The position numbers and the translations under genes are program-made. 64,000 bases of DNA from Pseudomonadota bacterium (lineage in GTDB: Bacteria > Pseudomonadota > Alphaproteobacteria > Micavibrionales > UBA2020): positions 1 to 64,000 of the forward strand of contig JAJZTA010000004.1 in assembly GCA_021849295.1 (NCBI GenBank), in the 5' to 3' direction. The notes beneath the pieces were generated by a model that was given only the letters and a program-made list of their open reading frames with translations, searched no databases and was not told the DNA's origin. Below, one piece after another: positions 8,081-15,933 of this stretch (its first letter is position 1; every line of letters begins with the position of its first letter).

Positions 8081-8812
8081 TTAGAGACCAGGCCCTTGAT
8101 TGCCCCTGCGCTTTAGCGCGTCTTTACCTTGCTTTTGCGCGCCGTGCTGCGCGTTCTGGTTCGCGGCGTCCGGCGCGGCGGGCGGGGTTTTGGGGTTTTC
8201 GATGTAGCGGAAGCCAGTCATCACACCGTCCTCATAGTCGTAGATCGCGGGCGCGGCGTTGGGCACGCGGCGTTTGCTGTCGCGCGGCTGGCCGGCGGCG
8301 GGTTCCGGATCGACGCCGAGGACGATGTCGAACGCGCGCGCGACGCCGGAGTGCGCGACGACCATCACGTTCTCGCCCCGCTGCAGACGCGGCAGGACTT
8401 CGGCCTCGAAGAAGGCGCGCACGCGGGTCACCACGTCCCTGTCGCTCTCGCCGTTCGGCATCGGCTGGTCGTAGATGCGGCCGTGGGCGAGAATTTCGGG
8501 GTCGGTCTTGTGGTTGCGGCCGGTGAAGTCGCCGGTGTCGCCCTCGATGATCTCGGCGCGTTTTTCGATCTGCAGATCCTTGCCCGCGGATTTCAGCGCC
8601 AGCGCGGCGGTGTTGAAGGCGCGGCTCAAGGTCGAGCTGTAGACTTTGTCGATGCGCACGCCCTTGAGCAGAATGCCCGCTTCGCGCGCCTGCTCTTCGC
8701 CCTGCCTGGTCAGCGGCACGTCGAGCTGCCCCGTCATCAGGCTTTTGACGTTGTGCGCCGTCTGTCCGTGGCGGAGGATGACGAGTTTGGCGTTTGTTTT
8801 TGCGGATGTCAT
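8081..8812 (-). CDS. Histidine phosphatase superfamily protein, copy 1
   Basis: 243 residues with a phosphoglycerate-mutase-like core: LVILRHGQTAHN (phospho-acceptor histidine and arginine), IIEGDTGDFTGR (acid), and VVAHSGVARAFDIVLG (second histidine). The C-terminal 60 residues are an extension shared with the next gene (RVPNAAPAIYDYEDGVM, YIENPK) and not typical of plain GpmA. It is the last of three tandem paralogues; its start overlaps the stop of copy 2 by 4 nt. Substrate unknown: sugar phosphate, phospholipid head group or phosphoprotein are all possible. Confidence 0.88.
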   Translation of the reverse strand: MTSAKTNAKLVILRHGQTAHNVKSLMTGQLDVPLTRQGEEQAREAGILLKGVRIDKVYSSTLSRAFNTAALALKSAGKDLQIEKRAEIIEGDTGDFTGRNHKTDPEILAHGRIYDQPMPNGESDRDVVTRVRAFFEAEVLPRLQRGENVMVVAHSGVARAFDIVLGVDPEPAAGQPRDSKRRVPNAAPAIYDYEDGVMTGFRYIENPKTPPAAPDAANQNAQHGAQKQGKDALKRRGNQGPGL

Positions 8813-9534
8813 GGGGTGTTTCCTTTGGGTTTTTGCGCGGGCTGCCGCTGTTTTTCGTCTTTGTTGTAGGGCTGCAGCGCGCGGGGCTGGGATTTTCTGT
8901 TCTCGATATAGGTATGGCTTACCATCACGCCGTCTTCATAAGTATAGATGGCGGGCGCGGCGTTGGGCACGCGCGCGGAATGACAGGGGTCGCAGTCTTT
9001 CGGCTCCCGCACGAGGCCGAGGACGATATCGAACGCGCAGGCCACGCCGTAGTGGGCGACGACCATCACGCTTTCGCCGTTCGCGAGGCGCGGGAGGATT
9101 TTCTCGTCGTAGAACTTGCGCACGCGCGCGACGACGTCCTTGTCGCTCTCGCCGTTCGGCATCGGCTTGCCGTAGGTGGCGTTATGCGCCAGCATGTCGG
9201 GATCGTCCGTATAGCAGCGTCCGGTGAAGTCGCCCGCGTCGGTCTCGACGATCTCGTAGCGCTTTTCGACAGCCAAATCCTTGCCCGCCGATTTCAGCGC
9301 CAGCGACGCGGTGTTGAAGGCGCGCTGCAGGTGCGAGCTGTAGACTTTGTCGATGGGCGTGTATTTGAGCAGCCGCCCCGCCTCGCGCGCCTGCGTCTTG
9401 CCGACGGGCGTCAGCTTGACGTCGTGGCGGCCGGTCATCTTGTGGCCGAGGTTGTAATGCGTCTGGCCGTGACGGAGGATGACGAGCTTCGCCGTCGTTT
9501 TTTCTCCCTCCGCTTGCGGTTTCGACGCTGACAT
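8809..9534 (-). CDS. Histidine phosphatase superfamily protein, copy 2
   Basis: 241 residues, sister of the downstream gene: LVILRHGQTHYN, IVETDAGDFTGR, VVAHYGVACAFDIVLG, and the same C-terminal block RVPNAAPAIYTYEDGVM. All catalytic histidines and arginines are present. Start and stop overlap both neighbours (TAATG with gpmA at 9534, ATGA with copy 1 at 8809), so the three are translated as a coupled unit. Confidence 0.88.
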   Translation of the reverse strand: MSASKPQAEGEKTTAKLVILRHGQTHYNLGHKMTGRHDVKLTPVGKTQAREAGRLLKYTPIDKVYSSHLQRAFNTASLALKSAGKDLAVEKRYEIVETDAGDFTGRCYTDDPDMLAHNATYGKPMPNGESDKDVVARVRKFYDEKILPRLANGESVMVVAHYGVACAFDIVLGLVREPKDCDPCHSARVPNAAPAIYTYEDGVMVSHTYIENRKSQPRALQPYNKDEKQRQPAQKPKGNTP

Positions 9535-10136
9535 TACGCGGCCTTTCTCTGCAGTTTCCCGTCCTCGTATTCGAATATCAGCGGCACGCCCGTGGCGATT
9601 TCGGCGCTGTTGATGTTCTCGGGCGTGTTCTCGCCCAGCACGATCAGCATGGCGCGCAGCGTGTTGCCGTGCGCGGCGAGCAGGATGTTTTTGCCCGCCT
9701 TGAGATCGGGGAGGATGTGCGCTTCGTAATAGGGCTTCACGCGCGCGACCACGTCCTTCAGGCTTTCGCCGCCCGGCGGGTTGACGTCGTAGCTGCGGCG
9801 CCAGATCTGCACCTGCTCGGCGCCGAACTTCTGGCGCGTTTCGTCCTTGTTGAGGCCGGTCAGGTCGCCGTAGTCGCGCTCGCGCAAATCGTCGTGCTTG
9901 ACGACCGGCGGGTTCTGCCCCGCGACTTCCATCACGAGGGCGGCGGTGTGGTAGGCGCGCTTCAGCGTGGAGGTGTAGACCTTGTCGAATTTGATGCCCT
10001 TGACGGCTTCGCCCGCGCTTTTCGCTTCGGCGACGCCCTTGTCGTTAAGATCGACGTCGGTGAAACCCGTAAAACGGTTTTCCTGGTTCCACTGGCTTTC
10101 GCCATGACGCATCATTACAAAACTGCTCATCTGCAC
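9534..10136 (-). CDS. gpmA: Phosphoglycerate mutase-like protein (2,3-BPG-dependent type)
   Basis: 200 residues with the dPGM motifs: FVMMRHGESQWN (catalytic His-Arg), LRERDYGDLTGLNKDE (general acid Glu), and ILLAAHGNTLRAMLIVLG (second catalytic His). This is the only one of the three tandem copies that looks like a true glycolytic GpmA; it is shorter than the E. coli enzyme, lacking part of an insertion. The first of the phosphatase trio in transcription order, about 10 nt after the kinase-fold gene. Start could be Met1 or Met3. Confidence 0.88.
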   Translation of the reverse strand: MQMSSFVMMRHGESQWNQENRFTGFTDVDLNDKGVAEAKSAGEAVKGIKFDKVYTSTLKRAYHTAALVMEVAGQNPPVVKHDDLRERDYGDLTGLNKDETRQKFGAEQVQIWRRSYDVNPPGGESLKDVVARVKPYYEAHILPDLKAGKNILLAAHGNTLRAMLIVLGENTPENINSAEIATGVPLIFEYEDGKLQRKAA

Positions 10137-10146
10137 GCTCCGATCT

Positions 10147-10902
10147 TTATGTTTTCTGGAAGCACATTCTAGTAAATCGCTTCAGAACATCAAGGTGTTT
10201 GGGAAGTTGTTGTTTTTGTTGAGGAACAGCGGGCGGAAGATCCGGCAGTTCGTCTTTTCTGGCTTTGAACGCCCGCCGCATATAAGGCCCCAGAGACGAT
10301 ACCGGATAGTACTCCAAATCCTTTTTGGTAGAGTATTTGACAGAGCCGAAGTCAATCACCGCCGTCAGTTTTTTGGTGACAGGATCGACCAAAATATTAT
10401 TGGCGTGCAGATCACGATGAACGGCATACTTGCCGTCCTGCGCCGGCATAGCCTTCGCCATGTTGATGAGAAAATCCACGATCTCTTCGGATAGGGTACA
10501 TTTCTCTTCCGCAGTCATTTTGTGGACGACTTGCGACAACGCCACGCCGCGCACGCGCGTCATGCCGTAGAAATAGGTTTCCTTGCCGACGCAGGTGAGT
10601 TTGGGAACGGGCAGCCCGTGCTTTCCCAGTTGCTCCAGCACTTCGTGTTCCTTGTCGAATTTCTTGCCCGGATCTTTATAGCCGGGGAAGTTCAGCGCCC
10701 AGCCTTGCGGCCCCTTGAAAACCTCATCGCCGATAAAGATCGTATAGCCGCACCCGCCCTGCGTCGGGAAGTAGGCCATCTGCCCTTTCAAATCCGGACG
10801 CTCGCGCAGAACGGCTTCGAAAAAGTCGCTTCCCGTCGGCCCTTCCGGCTTGGCGGCGGCGCGCTTAAACGCCCACATCAGATCTGTTTTGTAACGATCC
10901 AT
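10147..10902 (-). CDS. Kinase-fold protein (APH-like), copy 1, intact catalytic loop
   Basis: 251 residues from ATG 10902; a TTG 14 codons upstream is possible. The order of motifs is that of aminoglycoside-phosphotransferase-like and choline-kinase-like enzymes: strand with lysine (YTIFIGDEVFKGP), helix-C glutamate (EHEVLEQL), hinge (YFYGMTRVRG), catalytic loop VHRDLHANNILVD with Asp and Asn, and IDFGSV for the magnesium site. Two paralogues follow upstream at 11009 and 11879. Substrate unknown. The gene is visibly richer in AT codons than the other two. Its neighbours downstream are three phosphatases on the same strand. Confidence 0.8.
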   Translation of the reverse strand: MDRYKTDLMWAFKRAAAKPEGPTGSDFFEAVLRERPDLKGQMAYFPTQGGCGYTIFIGDEVFKGPQGWALNFPGYKDPGKKFDKEHEVLEQLGKHGLPVPKLTCVGKETYFYGMTRVRGVALSQVVHKMTAEEKCTLSEEIVDFLINMAKAMPAQDGKYAVHRDLHANNILVDPVTKKLTAVIDFGSVKYSTKKDLEYYPVSSLGPYMRRAFKARKDELPDLPPAVPQQKQQLPKHLDVLKRFTRMCFQKT

Positions 10903-11008
10903 GGACACTTTATTAACATAACAAATGAAAAATGGCAATGACAAAAGGCGGTGATTATATGCAACTATTTGATTTTATTTAATAAAAATGTCTGTCGCTA
11001 TCCCGCCT

Positions 11009-11776
11009 TCAGAGCCACATGCGGGTGCGCTGGCCCGGATCGGACGGTCTATATTGCGACTTCGCCCCGGCGGGCGAGTCCGGCAGGGCGGCTTTCTTTT
11101 TGTCCAATGCCTTTCTGACCAGTTCCTTGAACGTGTAGTTTTTGATCCAGCGCGGCACCAGATCGTCCTTGGTGACGTTGCAGGCCATGCCGAAATCAAT
11201 GATCCCGCTGAGCTTTTTCGTGTCCGGATCGACGAGAATGTTCGGCTCGCGCAAATCGCCCTGCATGGCGTAAAGACCGTTTCCGCGCGGGAGCTTTTTC
11301 GCCATGTCCATCATGAAGTCCGCGACCTCTTCCGCCAGATTTTTCAGCTGCTCCTCCGTCATGCTGTACTGCACGCCGTCGAAGCCCACGCCCGGCAGGC
11401 GCGTCATGCCGTAAAAGACCGTGTTCTTGCCGCGGCAGGTGACGCGCGGCACGGGCAGGTCTTTGCCTTCGAGCTCCTGCAGCACGTCCGCCTCATGCTC
11501 GAACTCCCTGACGTACTTTCCGATGTCGTCGATATACATCGAGTGGCGCGGCCCTTTGAAAACTTCGTCGCCGATGAACACCGTGTAGCCGAAGCTGCCC
11601 TGCTCGGGGAAATAGGCCGTCCGGTCTTTCAGGTCGGGACGCTCCTCCAAAATCGCCTCGAGAAACCGGTTGCCCGAGCCTTCCGGTTTTGCCGCACTGC
11701 TGTTAAAGCTCGCGGAACACCCCGATGATGGTGCCAGCTTCTCTCCCGTCGCCTTTGAAAACGCTTCCATTAACAT
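11009..11776 (-). CDS. Kinase-fold protein (APH-like), copy 2, altered catalytic loop
   Basis: 255 residues. It shares with copies 1 and 3 the N-lobe (FGYTVFIGDEVFKGP), helix-C glutamate, LPVPRVTCRGK, FYGMTRLPGV and IDFGMA. The catalytic loop reads AMQGDLREPNILVD: the Asp and Asn remain but the usual His of HGD/HRD is Gln and the second His is Arg. ATP and magnesium binding look possible; catalysis could be altered. Close to copy 3 in the loop, in the start (MLMEAFSK) and in about 90 bp of upstream DNA, so the two arose by duplication including the promoter. Confidence 0.8.
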   Translation of the reverse strand: MLMEAFSKATGEKLAPSSGCSASFNSSAAKPEGSGNRFLEAILEERPDLKDRTAYFPEQGSFGYTVFIGDEVFKGPRHSMYIDDIGKYVREFEHEADVLQELEGKDLPVPRVTCRGKNTVFYGMTRLPGVGFDGVQYSMTEEQLKNLAEEVADFMMDMAKKLPRGNGLYAMQGDLREPNILVDPDTKKLSGIIDFGMACNVTKDDLVPRWIKNYTFKELVRKALDKKKAALPDSPAGAKSQYRPSDPGQRTRMWL

Positions 11777-11866
11777 GATGATATGGTAACAAAAATCGAT
11801 TAAATTTTTATTATTCAGGACCCCGGCCTTCCGGATATCCCTCTTAAGCTTTTGATCTTTATAGGC
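11777..11866 (-). promoter_or_regulatory. Upstream region of kinase copy 2, conserved with copy 3
   Basis: On the plus strand ATATGGTAACAAAAATCG, TTAAATTTT and TATCC-CTTAA-TTTGA blocks occur in the same order here and at 12629-12706. Conservation outside coding DNA suggests a shared promoter or operator, but I cannot place a convincing -35/-10 pair. No clear Shine-Dalgarno precedes either start. Confidence 0.5.
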
Positions 11867-11878
11867 TGATAGACGGCC

Positions 11879-12628
11879 TTACAGCAGCAGGCCGCCATGC
11901 GATACGTCCGCTTTCGCATAGACGGACTTCGTATTCTTTGGCGTATCCGGCAGCGCGGCTTTCTTCCGCTCCAGCGCTTTGGTGAGCATTTCCCTGAAAT
12001 GGCCGTCGCTGACGAACCGCGGCTTCAGGTCGTCCTTGGTCACGTTGCAGACCATGCCGAAGTCGATAATGCCGGTAAGCTTTTTCGTGACGGCATCGAC
12101 GAGAATGTTCGGCTCGCGCAAATCGCCCTGCATGGCGTAAAGACCGTTTTTGCGCGGCAGTTTCCGCGCCATATCGATCATGAAGTCGGTCACTTCCTCC
12201 GCCAGGCCTTGCAGCTCGCCTTCGGTCATCTTCTTCTGCACGCTCTCGAACGTCACGCCCTCGAGACGCGTCATGCCGTAAAAAAACGCGTCCTTGCCGC
12301 GGCACGTGACGCGCGGCACGGGCAGGCCCTTGCCTTCCAGCTCCTGCAGGGCGTCGGGTTCGTGCTCGAAGTTTTTGGCCAGCCCCGCCGAGCGCGGCCC
12401 TTTGAAAACCTCGTCGCCGATAAAGACCGTATAGCCGAAGCAGCCTTGCTCGGGGAAATAGGCCGTCTGGCCTTTCAAATCCGGGCGCTCGTTCATGATG
12501 GCTTCGAGGAACTGGTTGCCCGAGCCGATCGGGGCCTGCGCCGCGCGGCCGAAGATATGCCGCAGCCGCTGCTTTAGGCCCTGTTTCACCGGCTTTTGCG
12601 CCGCTTTCGAGAAAGCTTCCATATGCAT
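11879..12628 (-). CDS. Kinase-fold protein (APH-like), copy 3, altered catalytic loop
   Basis: 249 residues beginning MHMEAFSKAAQK. Same layout as copy 2: FGYTVFIGDEVFKGP, FEHEPDALQELEGK, LPVPRVTCRGK, FYGMTRLEGV, then AMQGDLREPNILVD and IDFGMV. Again the catalytic-loop His is Gln. Residues 10-35 form a basic, variable N-terminal region. First gene of the kinase-phosphatase block in transcription order, divergent from pnp. Confidence 0.8.
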   Translation of the reverse strand: MHMEAFSKAAQKPVKQGLKQRLRHIFGRAAQAPIGSGNQFLEAIMNERPDLKGQTAYFPEQGCFGYTVFIGDEVFKGPRSAGLAKNFEHEPDALQELEGKGLPVPRVTCRGKDAFFYGMTRLEGVTFESVQKKMTEGELQGLAEEVTDFMIDMARKLPRKNGLYAMQGDLREPNILVDAVTKKLTGIIDFGMVCNVTKDDLKPRFVSDGHFREMLTKALERKKAALPDTPKNTKSVYAKADVSHGGLLL

Positions 12629-12706
12629 GACAATATGGTAACAAAAATCGGTTAAATTTTACTTATTTCCGTGCCTATCCTGCTTAAACCTTTGACTTTT
12701 TATGCC
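12629..12706 (-). promoter_or_regulatory. Upstream region of kinase copy 3, conserved with copy 2
   Basis: Matches the region before copy 2 block by block (ATATGGTAACAAAAATCG, TTAAATTTT, TATCCTGCTTAAACCTTTGA). It lies in the divergent gap between this gene and pnp. Confidence 0.5.
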
Positions 12707-12756
12707 GGAAATGCCATTTTCCGCCTGTAAAAATAAGGTGAAAGAGTAAGTAAAGG

Positions 12757-12785
12757 GCTGCCCGTATCCCTTATTGGCGGGCGGC
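12757..12785 (+). promoter_or_regulatory. Possible leader hairpin in the pnp 5' region
   Basis: GCTGCCCG and CGGGCGGC can pair (one G-T) around a 13-nt loop, ending 22 nt before the pnp ATG. In E. coli pnp autoregulation depends on a leader stem cut by RNase III; whether this hairpin does the same is inference. Confidence 0.35.
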
Positions 12786-12807
12786 GATGTTAGTAAAGGA
12801 CTAATAG

Positions 12808-14928
12808 ATGTTTAATATCACTAAAAAAGAACTCGACTGGGCCGGCAAGAAGCTGACCCTCGAAACCGGCAAAATCGCAAGGCAAGCCGATGGTGCCGTG
12901 ATGGTCACCTACGGCGAGAGCACCGTGCTCGTCACCGCAGTTGCCGCCAAAGAAGCGAAACCGGGTCAGGACTTCTTCCCGCTCTCGGTACACTATCAAG
13001 AAAAATATTATGCCTCCGGCAAAATCCCCGGCGGCTTCTTCAAGCGCGAAGGCCGCCCGACGGAACGCGAGACGCTGATCTCCCGCCTCATCGACCGCCC
13101 GATCCGCCCGCTGTTCCCCAAAGGGTTCCGCAACGAAACGCAGGTCATCGCGACCGTGCTGTCCCACGACTTGCAACATGAAACAGACATCGCCGCCCTC
13201 GTCGGCACCTCCGCCGCGCTCACTATTTCCGGCATTCCGTTCATGGGACCGATCGGCGCCGCCCGCGTCGGCTACATCAACGGCGAATTCGTGCTCAACC
13301 CGACCAACGACGAAATGAAAGACAGCAAGCTCGACCTCGTCGTCGCCGGGACCAAGGAAGGCGTGCTGATGGTTGAATCCGAAGCGCACGAGCTCCCCGA
13401 AGACCTGATGCTGAAGGCCGTGATGTTCGGCTGGCAGGGCTTCCAGACCGTGATCGACGCAATCATCGCCATGGCCGAGAAATGCGCGAAAGAGCCGTGG
13501 GACATCCCCGCGCCCGCCTATGACGAAAAAGCGCTGGAACAAAAAATCCGCGCCCTCGTCGCCGACGAATTCAAGGCCGCCTACGCGATCAAGCAAAAGC
13601 AGGAACGCTACGCTAAAAAAGACGCCGCGAAAGCAAAAGCGATTGAAGCGCTCGTGCCCGCGGAAGGCGACAGCCCGATCACCAAAGCCGTCATCGAAGA
13701 CCTGTGCAAGGATATCGAAGCCGATATCGTCCGCAACGGCATCCTCGATACCGGCAACCGTATCGACGGCCGCGACACCAAGACCATCCGCCCCATTCTG
13801 GCGGAGGTCGGCGTATTGCCGCGCGTTCACGGCTCGGCGCTCTTCACCCGCGGCGAAACGCAGGCGATCGTCGTCACCACGCTCGGCACCGGCGATGACG
13901 AGCAGATCATCGACGCGCTCGCAGGCGAATACAAGCAGGCCTTCATGCTGCATTACAACTTCCCGCCCTACTCGGTCGGTGAAGCGGGCCGCATGGGCGG
14001 CGCCGGACGCCGCGAAATCGGCCACGGCAAGCTCGCCTGGCGCGCCATCAACCCGCTGCTGCCGACGAAAGAACAGTTCCCCTACACCATCCGCGTGGTC
14101 TCCGAGATCACCGAGTCCAACGGGTCCTCCTCAATGGCGACCGTCTGCGGCTCCTCGCTCGCGCTGATGGATGCGGGCGTTCCGCTCTCCCAGCCGATCG
14201 CGGGCATCGCGATGGGCCTGATCAAGGAAGGCGACAAGTTCGCCGTCCTCTCCGACATCCTCGGCGACGAAGATCACCTCGGCGACATGGACTTCAAGGT
14301 TGCAGGCACCAAAAACGGCGTCACCGCGCTGCAGATGGACATCAAGATCACCTCCATCACCGAAGAGATCATGAAGATCGCCCTCAAGCAGGCGCATGAT
14401 GGGCGTATCCACATCCTCGGCGAAATGGCCAAGGCGCTCACCTCCGCACGTTCGGAACTGAACCAGAACGCGCCGCAGATCGTCACCATGACCATTCCGA
14501 AGGACAAGATCCGCGACGTAATCGGCTCGGGCGGGTCGGTCATCCGCGAAATCGTCGCGCAGACCGGCGCCAAGATCGACATCGAGGACGACGGCACCGT
14601 GCAGGTCGCCGCCGTCAACGCCGACAGCATCAAGGCCGCCGTGGACTGGATCAAGGGCATCACCGCCGTGCCGGAAGTCGGCGCGATCTACGACGGCACC
14701 GTGGTCAAGATCATGGAGTTCGGCGCGTTCGTCAACATCCTGCCCAAGACCGACGGCCTCGTGCATATCTCCGAGCTCTCGAGCCAGCGCGTCAAGCAGG
14801 TCTCGGACGTCGTCAAGGAAGGCGACAAGGTGCGCGTCAAGTGCATCGGCCTCGACGAGCGCGGCAAGATCAAGCTCTCGATCAAGGCCCTGCAGAAGGA
14901 AGAAGAGACCGCGCGCGAAGCGGGTTGA
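12808..14928 (+). CDS. pnp: Polyribonucleotide nucleotidyltransferase (PNPase)
   Basis: 706 residues, full length. Phosphorolytic 3'-5' exoribonuclease of the RNA degradosome. Domains in order: first RNase PH domain (about 10-145, with [12 protein letters not shown]), helical linker, second catalytic RNase PH domain (about 310-545, [14 protein letters not shown] and the [19 protein letters not shown] active-site region), KH domain ([14 protein letters not shown]), and S1 domain ([20 protein letters not shown]). AAAGGA precedes the start. The common upstream partner rpsO is not present here. A strong terminator follows 22 nt after the stop. Confidence 0.98.
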   Translation: MFNITKKELDWAGKKLTLETGKIARQADGAVMVTYGESTVLVTAVAAKEAKPGQDFFPLSVHYQEKYYASGKIPGGFFKREGRPTERETLISRLIDRPIRPLFPKGFRNETQVIATVLSHDLQHETDIAALVGTSAALTISGIPFMGPIGAARVGYINGEFVLNPTNDEMKDSKLDLVVAGTKEGVLMVESEAHELPEDLMLKAVMFGWQGFQTVIDAIIAMAEKCAKEPWDIPAPAYDEKALEQKIRALVADEFKAAYAIKQKQERYAKKDAAKAKAIEALVPAEGDSPITKAVIEDLCKDIEADIVRNGILDTGNRIDGRDTKTIRPILAEVGVLPRVHGSALFTRGETQAIVVTTLGTGDDEQIIDALAGEYKQAFMLHYNFPPYSVGEAGRMGGAGRREIGHGKLAWRAINPLLPTKEQFPYTIRVVSEITESNGSSSMATVCGSSLALMDAGVPLSQPIAGIAMGLIKEGDKFAVLSDILGDEDHLGDMDFKVAGTKNGVTALQMDIKITSITEEIMKIALKQAHDGRIHILGEMAKALTSARSELNQNAPQIVTMTIPKDKIRDVIGSGGSVIREIVAQTGAKIDIEDDGTVQVAAVNADSIKAAVDWIKGITAVPEVGAIYDGTVVKIMEFGAFVNILPKTDGLVHISELSSQRVKQVSDVVKEGDKVRVKCIGLDERGKIKLSIKALQKEEETAREAG

Positions 14929-14950
14929 TCTTTTTCTTTTAGAACGTCTT

Positions 14951-14984
14951 AAAAACCCCCTTCCCTGAAAAGAAGGGGGTTTTT
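14951..14984 (+). terminator. Rho-independent terminator of pnp
   Basis: AAAAACCCCCTT pairs with AGGGGGTTTTT across a short purine-rich loop and ends in a T-run; near-symmetrical A/T tails also allow function on the other strand. Confidence 0.85.
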
Positions 14985-15019
14985 ATCATGACACTGGAAA
15001 AATTCCCGAAAGGTGAAAC

Positions 15020-15376
15020 ATGAAAGTCATTTCCTTCCCGACCGCGCCGCTGGAAAATCCGGAATGGACGGACGTCGCGCCGGACAAAATCCTCTCCGGC
15101 CAGCCGCAGTCCGCCTACAAGATTCTCTACACCAGCACCTCCGAAGATTTCACGAGCGGCATCTACGAATGCACCGCGGGCAAATGGAAGACCAGCTATA
15201 CCGAAGACGAATTCTGCACCCTGATCGAAGGCAAACTCCGCATGACCAGCGACACGGGCGAGGTGCAGGAGTTTCAGGCACCGGCGAGCTTTCTCATTCC
15301 CTCCGGCTATTCCGGCACGTGGGAACCTTTAACAAAACTGCGCAAGTTCTTCGTCATCTACGAAAAAAACGGCTGA
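15020..15376 (+). CDS. Cupin-domain protein (DUF861/Cupin_3 type)
   Basis: 118 residues forming a single small beta-barrel: GIYECTAGKWKTSYTEDEFCTLIEGKLRM, then ASFLIPSGYSGTWEPLTKLRKFFVIYE. This is the Cupin_3 pattern seen in ureidoglycine aminohydrolase-like and other small cupins, in which the GTWE motif replaces the second metal-binding set. AAAGGTGA precedes the ATG. Monocistronic between two terminators; substrate unknown. Confidence 0.85.
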   Translation: MKVISFPTAPLENPEWTDVAPDKILSGQPQSAYKILYTSTSEDFTSGIYECTAGKWKTSYTEDEFCTLIEGKLRMTSDTGEVQEFQAPASFLIPSGYSGTWEPLTKLRKFFVIYEKNG

Positions 15377-15392
15377 CGGCAAAAATGCGACC

Positions 15393-15440
15393 ATAAAAAA
15401 ACCCGCTCTGGTGTTTGCACACAGGAGCAGGATTTTTTTA
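15393..15440 (+). terminator. Terminator after the cupin gene
   Basis: A-run and CCCGCTC pair imperfectly with GAGCAGG and a T-run around a long TG/CA-rich stem. It ends just before the promoter of the next gene. Confidence 0.65.
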
Positions 15441-15451
15441 TTATGCACCTA

Positions 15452-15480
15452 TTGACTCCCTCTGATTATGTCTTTACTCT
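15452..15480 (+). promoter_or_regulatory. Promoter of the 89-residue orphan domain gene
   Basis: TTGACT (15452-15457), 17-nt spacer, TACTCT (15475-15480), followed by a CACACCCCT block. The thioredoxin-fusion gene has a matching arrangement at 16678-16705, including the same CACACCCCT block. Confidence 0.6.
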
Positions 15481-15514
15481 CCCCGCATTCACACCCCTAT
15501 GAAAGGATACTATT

Positions 15515-15784
15515 ATGGCTATTAAGCTTTCCGCTGCCGACAAGCAACGTCTCTCCGATGCGTTCAACGAAGCCGTCAACAAATCCCCCGATGCCGACAC
15601 GCCGACCACGATGCTCTCTGCCGACGGTTCGGAAACGACCTTCCGCAAAGTCGTCGAAAAAGGCCTTAACGACGGCAGCATCTACAAGAACATTGAAATG
15701 ATGCTGAACCACATGCCGGTTACGCTGGACGAAATCGTCGAGCAAACCAAGAAGGCGCGCTTCGCCCTTCCGCCGAAACCGTAA
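15515..15784 (+). CDS. Stand-alone copy of the thioredoxin-fusion C-terminal domain
   Basis: 89 residues, preceded by AAAGGATA. It aligns end to end with residues 109-197 of the thioredoxin at 16749: the block DAFNEAVNKSPDADTPT is identical, ADGSETT is identical, and both end in ALP-KP. It is largely helical, with no cysteine, signal peptide or membrane segment. I do not recognise the family. Its promoter resembles that of the thioredoxin gene, so the two may be expressed together. A role as a free partner or competitor of the fused domain is inference. Confidence 0.85.
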   Translation: MAIKLSAADKQRLSDAFNEAVNKSPDADTPTTMLSADGSETTFRKVVEKGLNDGSIYKNIEMMLNHMPVTLDEIVEQTKKARFALPPKP

Positions 15785-15809
15785 GGCTTCGCGCACACTA
15801 TAAGGTCAC

Positions 15810-15838
15810 GGGCGCAGGTTCAACGACCTGCGCCCTTT
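15810..15838 (+). terminator. Terminator of the orphan domain gene
   Basis: GGGCGCAGGT and ACCTGCGCCC form a perfect 10-bp stem with a 6-nt loop, followed by TTT. Confidence 0.85.
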
Positions 15839-15871
15839 CCTTTTGAAAAGAAACGATGAAATGGCGGACCT

Positions 15872-15900
15872 TTGACATTTTCCGCTATTTGTTATACAAT
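15872..15900 (+). promoter_or_regulatory. Strong sigma70 promoter of the PLP-fold gene
   Basis: TTGACA (15872-15877), exactly 17 nt, TACAAT (15895-15900). It decides the start of the next gene: an in-frame ATG at 15856 lies upstream of the promoter, so ATG 15934 is the real one. Confidence 0.88.
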
Positions 15901-15933
15901 TATGAAAATCAAGGGCGCGACAGGGGATTAATC

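Noticed and set aside
12790-14025. A 411-codon minus-strand frame over pnp
   Set aside because: pnp has all domains in the other direction, and this frame has no recognisable motif.
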